Below the pieces are notes generated by a model, which made no database searches, was not told the origin of the DNA, and saw nothing but the letters and a program-made list of their open reading frames with translations. This document shows positions 35,165-43,654 of a stretch of DNA of 64,000 bases, in pieces. Position 1 is the first letter of the stretch; the number at the start of each line of letters is the position of its first letter. A program made the translations under genes and the position numbers. The DNA lies in the NCBI RefSeq assembly GCF_017829975.1, contig NZ_JAEEGA010000014.1, positions 62,001-126,000 on the forward strand, written 5' to 3'. The stretch comes from Vagococcus allomyrinae (GTDB taxonomy: Bacteria; Bacillota; Bacilli; Lactobacillales; Vagococcaceae).

Positions 35165-35883
35165 TGATAAATGTAACTGTTTGGAATGAGTATCGTCATG
35201 AATTGGAAAGTGAAGAGGTTCGTGCCGTGTATCCAGAAGGCATTCACGGCCAATTAAAAGCATTTCTCGAAGAAGACTTTACTGTTCAAACAGCGACCTT
35301 AGACCAACCAGAACACGGGTTAACTGAAGAGGTTTTGGGGAACACCGATGTGCTTGTTTGGTGGGGCCATATTGCCCATCAGGAAGTCAGTGATGAGATT
35401 GTCACTAAAGTGCATCAACGGGTATTAGAAGGAATGGGCTTAATTGTCTTACATTCGGCTCATATGTCGAAAATTTTCATGAAATTAATGGGCACCAGCT
35501 GTGACTTGAAATGGCGTGAAGCCGATGAGACTTGCCGGATGTGGAGTGTCAACCCAAGTCACCCGATCGTCGAAGGGATTGGCGAATACATTGAATTAGA
35601 ACGCGAAGAGATGTACGGTGAACACTTCGACATTCCAGTACCAGATGAACTGATTTTTATTAACTGGTATGAAGGCGGCGAAGTTTTCCGTGGTGGCTGT
35701 ACTTACCGACGGGGCAATGGCAAAATTTTCTATTTCCAACCAGGTCACGAGACGTATCCCTCTTATTACCATAAAGATGTCCAACGGGTGATTAAAAATG
35801 CTGTGCGCTGGGCTAATCCAACGGCGAATACCTATCCGGTTTATGGCAATCACCAACCGTTAAACCACATTCAACCTAAATAG
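35164..35883 (+). CDS. ThuA-like protein (trehalose utilisation family)
   Basis: The 239-residue class-I-glutamine-amidotransferase-like fold has ThuA hallmarks: [10 protein letters not shown] at the N-terminus, [14 protein letters not shown] (~65-78), [14 protein letters not shown] (~95) and the C-terminal [13 protein letters not shown]. ThuA works with the Gfo/Idh protein ThuB in rhizobial use of trehalose and related disaccharides, thought to proceed via a 3-keto sugar. Here it is coupled to a TIM barrel and flanked by two Gfo/Idh genes. The GTG start is inside the previous stop. Confidence 0.87.
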   Translation: MINVTVWNEYRHELESEEVRAVYPEGIHGQLKAFLEEDFTVQTATLDQPEHGLTEEVLGNTDVLVWWGHIAHQEVSDEIVTKVHQRVLEGMGLIVLHSAHMSKIFMKLMGTSCDLKWREADETCRMWSVNPSHPIVEGIGEYIELEREEMYGEHFDIPVPDELIFINWYEGGEVFRGGCTYRRGNGKIFYFQPGHETYPSYYHKDVQRVIKNAVRWANPTANTYPVYGNHQPLNHIQPK

Positions 35884-35896
35884 AAAAGGAGTTTTA

Positions 35897-36868
35897 ATGA
35901 TGAAATTAGGCGTATTTACCCCTTTATTTAACAACTTAAATTTTGATGAGATGATTGAAAAAGTAGCAGCGGCAGGTTTGCAAACAGTTGAAATCGGTAC
36001 AGGTGGTTCACCAGGTACTGCTCACTGTGACATTGATGCCTTGTTAGCCAGTCAAGAAGCGCGTCAAGAGTACGCAGCTAAATTAGCGGCAAAAGGCTTG
36101 ACGGTCAGCGCCTTTAGCTGTCACCATAACCCAATTTCACCAGACCCAGCAGTGGCCAAGGAAGCGGATGAATTATTGCGCAAAACGATTAAATTGGCTT
36201 CATTGATGACTGTGCCTGTGGTTAACTGTTTCTCAGGTGTTAGTGGCGGTAACGCAACGGACACGGCTGTTAACTGGCCTGTTTTACCTTGGCCAACGGA
36301 ATACAACGACAGCTACGAATGGCAGTGGGAAAACAAGTTAATTCCTTACTGGAAAGAGATCAATGAGATCGCCGTAGCCGCAGATGTTAAAATTGGGATT
36401 GAACTACACGGTGGTTTCTTGTGTCACACTCCTTATACGATGTTAAAATTACGGGAAGCAACCGGCCCAGCTATCGGCTGTAACTTGGACCCATCACATT
36501 TGTGGTGGCAAGGGATTGACCCAGTTGGCGCGATTAAGATCCTTGGAAAGGCCGGGGCGATTCATCATTTCCATGCCAAAGATACTTATTTGGATCAAGA
36601 TAATATCAACATGTACGGCTTAACCGACATGCAGCCATACGGCAATGTCCAAACGAGAGCGTGGACGTTCCGCTCAGTTGGTTGTGGCCACAGTTTACAA
36701 GATTGGTCCGATATGATCAGTGCACTTCGTCTTTACGGCTACGATTATGTTTTGAGTATCGAGCACGAAGACCCAATCATGTCAATTGATGAAGGCTTTA
36801 ACCGAGCCGTAACGAATTTAAAATCGATCATGATTAACGAGATGCCAACGGATATGTGGTGGGCTTAA
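35897..36868 (+). CDS. sugar phosphate isomerase/epimerase-like TIM barrel
   Basis: This larger 323-residue barrel keeps metal ligands in IGIELHGGF, GCNLDPSHLWW, HFHAKDTY and LSIEHEDP. Tryptophan-rich stretches (WQWENKLIPYWKE) and the length match barrels that accompany Gfo/Idh dehydrogenases in glycoside-oxidising clusters. AGGAG precedes two adjacent ATGs (35897 or 35900). A hairpin without a T-run separates it from the last gene of the operon. Confidence 0.85.
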   Translation: MMKLGVFTPLFNNLNFDEMIEKVAAAGLQTVEIGTGGSPGTAHCDIDALLASQEARQEYAAKLAAKGLTVSAFSCHHNPISPDPAVAKEADELLRKTIKLASLMTVPVVNCFSGVSGGNATDTAVNWPVLPWPTEYNDSYEWQWENKLIPYWKEINEIAVAADVKIGIELHGGFLCHTPYTMLKLREATGPAIGCNLDPSHLWWQGIDPVGAIKILGKAGAIHHFHAKDTYLDQDNINMYGLTDMQPYGNVQTRAWTFRSVGCGHSLQDWSDMISALRLYGYDYVLSIEHEDPIMSIDEGFNRAVTNLKSIMINEMPTDMWWA

Positions 36869-36889
36869 CCGTTTATCATTAAATCAATT

Positions 36890-36916
36890 AGTCCTCAAGC
36901 GTCTGCTTCGAGGACT
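36890..36916 (+). other. intercistronic hairpin
   Basis: AGTCCTCAAGC / GCTTCGAGGACT forms a stable stem with loop GTCT but no U-tract. It more likely stabilises or processes the operon mRNA than terminates it. Confidence 0.6.
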
Positions 36917-36949
36917 ATCCGACTAATCATTTAAAAGGAGCTAATTTTT

Positions 36950-38002
36950 GTGAAACCAATTAATTTTGTTGTCGTCGGGTTTGGCGGGATGGGAAGTTAC
37001 CATGCTCGCGGCCTGATCGGCGAAAACCAATTTGTCACGACATACGGAACCTATGATAGTGACGAGAAAAGACAAGCTGCTGCAAAAGAAGAAGGCTTTA
37101 AGGTTTATGAGTCTTTTGAGGCTGTTTTAGCGGATGATAATGTGGAAGCTATTTTAGTGGCGACCCCTAATGACTCCCATAAACAACTGGTCATCGACGC
37201 CTTAAGAGCAGGCAAACACGTGGTCTGTGAAAAACCAGTGATGATGTCCGTGGCGGACTTCGATGAGGTTGTCAACGTAGCGGAAGAAGCTGGTAAAGTC
37301 TTTATGACCCATCAGAATCGACGGTGGGATTCCGATTTTCTGATTATTCGTGACTTGTACAAGAGCGAAGAAATCGGCTCCCTTTTCCAAATTGAATCCC
37401 GCGTTCACGGTGCGAATGGCATTCCTGGTGACTGGCGTCATTTGAAAGCTCAAGGAGGCGGCATGCTATTAGATTGGGGCGTCCATTTACTGGATCAATT
37501 ACTATTTATGGTCGACAGCCCCATTAAGAGCGTTTCAGCGGACTTAAGTTTTGTTTTAGGCGATGATGCGGATGATGGCTTTATGAGTTACATCATCTTT
37601 GAAAATGGCGTTCGTGCTCACATTGAAGTAGGGACCAGTAACTTTATTAAGTTACCTCGTTGGTACGTTAAAGGCTATCAAGGAACGGGCGTGATTAACG
37701 ATTGGGATTTATCAGGTGAGTTAGTCTTACAACGTGAGACGGATGTGAAGCATGAACCAACTCCGATTCAAGCAGGACAAGGCTTGACGAAAACCATGGC
37801 ACCACCATCAGAAGAAATGACAGAGTGTCGTGAGTTACCAAGTGTTACGGCTGAGTTTGATTCGTTTTATGATAATTTTTATCAAGTGGTCCGTGAAGGG
37901 GCAGAAGCAGTCGTTAAAAATCCGGAAGTTCGCGATTGTTTAGTATTAATTGAAACTATTTTTAAAGCGGCTGAAACAGGCGAAACAATCAAAATGAATT
38001 AA
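36950..38002 (+). CDS. Gfo/Idh/MocA family oxidoreductase
   Basis: The 350-residue dehydrogenase has VVGFGGMGSYHARGL, CEKPVMMS (~95), HQNRRWDSDF (~123) and GGGMLLDWGVHLLDQLL. It differs from its neighbour at 33319, so the operon carries two distinct dehydrogenases, perhaps one to oxidise and one to reduce the sugar after isomerisation. GTG start with AAAGGAG 9 bp upstream. It is the last gene of the operon, followed by a strong terminator. Confidence 0.88.
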   Translation: MKPINFVVVGFGGMGSYHARGLIGENQFVTTYGTYDSDEKRQAAAKEEGFKVYESFEAVLADDNVEAILVATPNDSHKQLVIDALRAGKHVVCEKPVMMSVADFDEVVNVAEEAGKVFMTHQNRRWDSDFLIIRDLYKSEEIGSLFQIESRVHGANGIPGDWRHLKAQGGGMLLDWGVHLLDQLLFMVDSPIKSVSADLSFVLGDDADDGFMSYIIFENGVRAHIEVGTSNFIKLPRWYVKGYQGTGVINDWDLSGELVLQRETDVKHEPTPIQAGQGLTKTMAPPSEEMTECRELPSVTAEFDSFYDNFYQVVREGAEAVVKNPEVRDCLVLIETIFKAAETGETIKMN

Positions 38003-38009
38003 TCTGAGA

Positions 38010-38041
38010 AACTGACGCAAGTGTTTGCGTCAGTTTTTTTT
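38010..38041 (+). terminator. terminator of the second keto-sugar operon
   Basis: 11-bp stem AACTGACGCAA / TTGCGTCAGTT followed by a T-run. Confidence 0.93.
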
Positions 38042-38115
38042 AGGCGTATCACCCCCGCCTGTTAATGGTGAAGGCAATCATTCAAATGTGGATCGAAATA
38101 TAAAAAAATATATGA

Positions 38116-38144
38116 TTGACAACGGTTACTCCTTATGATAAAGT
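38116..38144 (+). promoter_or_regulatory. licT-bglP operon promoter with overlapping cre-like site
   Basis: -35 TTGACA (38116-38121), 17-bp spacer, -10 TAAAGT (38139-38144). TGACAACGGTTACT (38117-38130) matches the CcpA cre consensus TGWAANCGNTNWCA at 12 of 14 positions and overlaps the -35, so catabolite repression is likely. Confidence 0.65.
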
Positions 38145-38163
38145 TGTTATTAAGTTAGATACA

Positions 38164-38193
38164 GGAGTGTTACTGATACGATCAGGCACCACC
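38164..38193 (+). promoter_or_regulatory. RAT antiterminator site 1 (upstream of licT)
   Basis: GGAGTGTTACTGATACGATC followed by AGGCACCACC matches the ribonucleic antiterminator of BglG/LicT systems (GGATTGTTACTG...CAGGCAAAACC). The terminator it would control (about 38209-38240) is weak. It implies autoregulation of licT. Confidence 0.75.
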
Positions 38194-38285
38194 AAATCAA
38201 TTACTTTGCAAAAGTAGCCGTGGCTATTATTTTGTAAATGTCAATTCGATGTTGGTGTTTTTTTATGTTCTAGGGGGAAAACCAG

Positions 38286-39128
38286 ATGCTGACAGTAATA
38301 AAATCATTGAATAACAACATTATTTTAGCTGTAACAGAAAGCGATGAAGAATTAGTTGCTTTTGGCACTGGCATTGGGTTTAAGCGCAAAAAAGGGGATA
38401 AGGTAGATGAAAAGTTGGCAACGAAAATTTTTCTATCAGACCTTAATCATCAAGCCGGTCAGTTACTAGAAGGACTTTCACCTGAGATTTTAGCAACTAC
38501 TGAAAAAATCGTTGATTTAGGCGAAGAAAAGCTGAAGCCAAAATTGAATTCAGGTATTTTGTTTACCTTAGCAGATCATTTGAGATTTGCCTTGGATCGC
38601 AAGGAACAAGGACTTGATATTGATACCCCTTTTCAATGGGAAATTCCTCATCTTTATTTTGAAGAGTATCAGGTGGGATTAGAAGCCTTAGAGCTGATTG
38701 AAAAGGAGTTGGGCATCGTGTTGCCAACGACTGAAGCCTCTTTTATCGCTTTGCATTTAGTCAATGCACAAATGGACAATCAAACCATGGGCGAGACCAT
38801 TCAAGTGACGACGGTGACTAAAAATATTGTCAAGATTATCCAGTCTTTATTCGAAGTGACATTGGATAAGACGACGATTAACTACTCGCGTTTTATCACT
38901 CATTTGCGTTATTTTATCGCCCGTCAACGGAGCGATGAAAGCAGCACAGTGGAGATGGATGTCACCCTTAAAGAAATCATTCAAGAGCGCTATATGAAGA
39001 GCTATGCTTGTGGCTTGATGATTAAAGAGATGCTTGAACGTGAGTATGGCTGGCGCATCACAGAAGACGAATTAGTCTATTTGGTCATTCATATTGAACG
39101 AATTATTAAAGAAAACAAAACAAAATAA
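38286..39128 (+). CDS. licT: BglG/LicT-family transcriptional antiterminator
   Basis: The 280-residue protein has an N-terminal RNA-binding CAT domain (residues 1-55) and two PTS regulation domains. Phosphorylatable histidines are visible in LADHLRFAL and ALHLVNAQ (PRD1) and in THLRYFIAR and VIHIERI (PRD2). When beta-glucoside is transported, PRD dephosphorylation lets the CAT dimer bind RAT RNA and prevent termination. Two RAT-like sites, before and after this gene, fit control of both licT and the PTS gene. Its position ahead of bglP is the standard one. Confidence 0.94.
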   Translation: MLTVIKSLNNNIILAVTESDEELVAFGTGIGFKRKKGDKVDEKLATKIFLSDLNHQAGQLLEGLSPEILATTEKIVDLGEEKLKPKLNSGILFTLADHLRFALDRKEQGLDIDTPFQWEIPHLYFEEYQVGLEALELIEKELGIVLPTTEASFIALHLVNAQMDNQTMGETIQVTTVTKNIVKIIQSLFEVTLDKTTINYSRFITHLRYFIARQRSDESSTVEMDVTLKEIIQERYMKSYACGLMIKEMLEREYGWRITEDELVYLVIHIERIIKENKTK

Positions 39129-39139
39129 ATGTTTGCGTC

Positions 39140-39236
39140 GGGCGTGTCACTGAAAATAGGCATTAACCTAAGCAAAAATTTGCAGGAGTAACCAAGGTGG
39201 TTTACTATGTAAATTTTTGTTTAGGTTATTTTTTTA
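39140..39236 (+). promoter_or_regulatory. RAT site 2 overlapping a long terminator, upstream of bglP
   Basis: GGGCGTGTCACTG...AGGCATTAACC (39140-39168) resembles RAT. Its 3' end overlaps the left arm of a 17-bp terminator stem (39165-39181 with 39211-39227, one mismatch) ending in eight T. Mutually exclusive folding of the two is the LicT mechanism. Confidence 0.82.
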
Positions 39237-39320
39237 CACATAATCAGGGACGTTCTACTTGCTAATTATGGTACCTAGTTAGGAAGGCGGTCGACCTCGA
39301 CGAAAAAAAGGAGCAGAGCG

Positions 39321-41183
39321 ATGGATAAGAAAAAATTAGCACAAGAAATCGTGTCACAGATGGGCGGCGCGGAAAATATTAAGCAAAGTTGGCATTGTAT
39401 TACCCGTTTACGATTTAACTTTAAAGAAAAAGACAAAATTAATAGTGAAGCGATTAAACAATTAGATGGCGTCTTAGGCGCTCAATTTCAAAGTGGTCAA
39501 TTTCAAATCATTATTGGCAATGAAGTCGCCAGTGTCTATGGAGAATTAAGTGCCTTGCTTGAAGGGAAACTGACAGAAGATGGCAATTCGCAAGCTAAGG
39601 GGAATCTAATTGAGCGGATATTAGATACCATATCCGGTATTTTTACCCCATTATTACCTGCAATTACCGGTGGTGGCTTACTTAAAGGGATAATGGCGCT
39701 ATTAGTGGCGACCAAGCTGATGTCGGAAACTAGCTCTAATTATGAAATTCTCAGTTTTATCTCAGATGCCCCATTTCATTTTTTGCCCTTCCTGATTGCC
39801 TTTTCGGCGGCGAAGCGCTTTAAAACGGATGCTTCACTAGCAGTTACGCTAGCTGGGATCTTGATGTATCCCCAATTAATGGAATATGCTGCCGGGGGCG
39901 AGGTTAGTAGCTTGAAGTTTATTGGCTTTAGCATCCCAATGAATAGTTATGCCTCATCTGTTTTACCGATTATTTTAGGCGTGTTGTTACTGAGTTATGT
40001 CCACAAATATGTCGATCAAATAGTGCCAAAATCACTGAAAATTATTTTTACACCGTTGTTAAGCTTGCTGATTACGGCACCCTTAATGTTGATGTTTATC
40101 GCCCCACTAGGGAATTATATCGGTGTCTATCTGGAACGTTTCTTTGCGGTCATGTTTGATGTGGCAGGACCTTTTGCCGGAATGTTGATGGGTGGTTTAA
40201 TGCCATTGATCGTCATTACAGGCATGCACTATGCCTTCTTCCCTAGCACCTTTGCTAGTTTTGAAAAAGTCGGCTACGACATCATGTTATTGCCGATGAA
40301 CTTTGTGGCTAACTTGGCTCAATCCGGTGCGGTTTTAGGGGTCTTTTTAAAGACGAAAGATCAAAAGATGAAGCAGCTGTCATTCTCGACTTTAATTCCC
40401 GCCATTTTTGGGATTACGGAGCCAGCGATTTATGGCGTCACGATGAAGTTGAAGAAACCATTTTATGCTAGTTTAGCAGGGGGGGCAGTCGGCGGGGCAA
40501 TTTTCGGCTTGTTTAATGTTAAGAATTTTGCCTTTGCAGTACCGGGAATTATGTCATTACCCTCTTATATTGAAAAAGGCACGAATAATTTCCTAATGGC
40601 CATTATTGGGATTGCCGCAAGCTTTACCGTGTCATTAGTCGTCACGCTGTTGTTGAAATTTGATGAAGAAACTGCTTCAGAAGCGGCACCACGGGAAATC
40701 CTTACTTCGACAGTGACAAAAGAAAGGCCGGCGGAAGTACTAAGCCCGCTGACGGGAAGTGTCTTGCCTCTTGAAACGGTGCCAGATGCCACCTTTGCCG
40801 AAGGCTTAGTTGGCAAAGGGGTGGCGATTGTTCCTGCCGAAGGTCTGGTTAAAGCGCCTTTCGACGGGGAAGTGATGATGTTGACATCGACCAATCACGC
40901 CATCGGCTTGCGTTCGACTGAAGGCGTGGAAATGCTGATCCACATCGGATTAGAAACGGTGGAACTAAAGGGAGCAGGTTTTGAATTATTGGTCAAAGAT
41001 GGCCAAAAATTCAAACGGGGAGATGCTTTACTTCGCTTTGATTTAGCCGACATCAAGGCCCAAGGCTACAATTTGGTAACACCAGTGGTGATTACCAATG
41101 CCTCACAATTTCTTGACGTGATTCACACAGCAGAGACCAAAGTCGTCGCTGGTGAAACAAAATTACTGATGCTCATTAACTAG
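39321..41183 (+). CDS. bglP: PTS beta-glucoside-specific EIIBCA component
   Basis: The 620-residue three-domain permease has EIIB (1-~90) with phosphocysteine Cys26 in SWHCITRLRF, EIIC (~100-460) with about ten membrane segments, and EIIA (~475-620) with the phospho-His541 in MLIHIGLET. It imports and phosphorylates beta-glucosides such as arbutin, salicin or cellobiose. It is followed by a phospho-beta-glucosidase and regulated by LicT. Domain order B-C-A is typical of the glucoside branch. Confidence 0.95.
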   Translation: MDKKKLAQEIVSQMGGAENIKQSWHCITRLRFNFKEKDKINSEAIKQLDGVLGAQFQSGQFQIIIGNEVASVYGELSALLEGKLTEDGNSQAKGNLIERILDTISGIFTPLLPAITGGGLLKGIMALLVATKLMSETSSNYEILSFISDAPFHFLPFLIAFSAAKRFKTDASLAVTLAGILMYPQLMEYAAGGEVSSLKFIGFSIPMNSYASSVLPIILGVLLLSYVHKYVDQIVPKSLKIIFTPLLSLLITAPLMLMFIAPLGNYIGVYLERFFAVMFDVAGPFAGMLMGGLMPLIVITGMHYAFFPSTFASFEKVGYDIMLLPMNFVANLAQSGAVLGVFLKTKDQKMKQLSFSTLIPAIFGITEPAIYGVTMKLKKPFYASLAGGAVGGAIFGLFNVKNFAFAVPGIMSLPSYIEKGTNNFLMAIIGIAASFTVSLVVTLLLKFDEETASEAAPREILTSTVTKERPAEVLSPLTGSVLPLETVPDATFAEGLVGKGVAIVPAEGLVKAPFDGEVMMLTSTNHAIGLRSTEGVEMLIHIGLETVELKGAGFELLVKDGQKFKRGDALLRFDLADIKAQGYNLVTPVVITNASQFLDVIHTAETKVVAGETKLLMLIN

Positions 41184-41231
41184 GGAGTTTGTTTTGAAAC
41201 AAAACATTAACTAATAAATTATCACTTATAG

Positions 41232-42713
<1,482 letters not shown>

Positions 42714-42721
42714 AGATATTA

Positions 42722-42759
42722 AAAGAACACGACAGAGCTTCATTTCTGTCGTGTTCTTT
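42722..42759 (+). terminator. bgl operon terminator
   Basis: 14-bp stem AAAGAACACGACAG / CTGTCGTGTTCTTT. Confidence 0.9.
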
Positions 42760-42810
42760 GGTTATTGACAATGACGACTAACGACCCCTCATTGTTGTCC
42801 GCTCCGGCTT

Positions 42811-43476
42811 TTATTTGCTACCCAGTTCTAAATAACTCAGATCATTGACACTTAAGACGGTAAATTTCCCATCGACATAATGAACTTTTGAAACACTGCC
42901 ATTTTGGAGTGAGGGGAAAATGGCGTCATCTGAGATAAGTGACAGAAAATGTGCGATGGTCAAGCCGTGGGAAACAACTAAAACTTCTCCAGTTGTCTGT
43001 TGAGCAATGGTCGTCATGCCGTCTAGAATCCGTTTTTCGATCACTTCGTAAGGTTCGGCCCAGCTGCGCTCGTCCAAGGCCACAATGGTTCCGGCTATCT
43101 GCTCGTATGATAGCGGCAAGGCTAGCAATTCCTCAGCTGTTTGAAAGCCGTGATGTTCAGCCATTAGTTGAAACCAAGTTGACTCTAGTTCTCCTTCAAA
43201 ACTGCCGAAACTCCACTCTCTAATGCGCGAGTCGGAGAGGTGTTCAATCTGATTCGGTTGTTCTTTTAAAATAAGCTGGGCGGTTTCCTGTGCTCGGCCA
43301 CTATCACTGGAAACGGCCGTAGTAAAGGGGATGTCTCTAAGACCTTTTCCGAGTGAGATGATTCCTTGGCGTCCTTCTGGGGTTAAGGGCGTATCGGCCC
43401 AGCCTTGAACTCGCTGTGTGGCATTGAGCATCGTTTGACCATGTCTGGTTAGATAGAGAATTACTTCTGACCTCAT
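42811..43476 (-). CDS. histidine phosphatase (phosphoglycerate mutase-like)
   Basis: The ~221-residue histidine phosphatase has the catalytic TRHGQT near the N-terminus, Arg in SSDSGRAQETA, Glu in REWSFGSFEGE and the second His in VVSHGLTIAHF. It belongs to the large GpmB/CobC-like group of broad-specificity phosphatases. The longest frame begins at 43497; I prefer the ATG at 43476 because it puts RHG at the usual position, though neither start has a clear ribosome binding site. The substrate is unknown. Confidence 0.85.
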   Translation of the reverse strand: MRSEVILYLTRHGQTMLNATQRVQGWADTPLTPEGRQGIISLGKGLRDIPFTTAVSSDSGRAQETAQLILKEQPNQIEHLSDSRIREWSFGSFEGELESTWFQLMAEHHGFQTAEELLALPLSYEQIAGTIVALDERSWAEPYEVIEKRILDGMTTIAQQTTGEVLVVSHGLTIAHFLSLISDDAIFPSLQNGSVSKVHYVDGKFTVLSVNDLSYLELGSK

Positions 43477-43578
43477 ATAGTTAGTCACAACCTTCATCTG
43501 TTAGTTAAATTCACTATAGCACAGTCTGAGCAGTAACAGGTGCAAAAGATTAAAAATAGTTAAATTAGTTGAAAACTA

Positions 43579-43636
43579 TTGATTTTTAATAGAACGTCAT
43601 ATATAGTGTATTTATTATTAATAATACGTCTTATTT
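43579..43636 (+). promoter_or_regulatory. ppdK promoter with putative CcpN operators
   Basis: -35 TTGATT (43579-43584), 17-bp spacer, -10 TATAGT (43602-43607). AACGTCATATATAG (43593-43606) overlaps the -10 and ATACGTCTTATTT (43624-43636) lies just after the start point. The same motif occurs at the ccpN promoter (46422-46460). Confidence 0.72.
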
Positions 43637-43654
43637 AGAAATGGAGAAGCTTAT

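Noticed and set aside
36890-36916. terminator inside the second keto-sugar operon
   Set aside because: Stable hairpin but no U-tract; the last gene has only a ribosome binding site and no clear promoter after it, so it is more likely a processing or stabilising hairpin.
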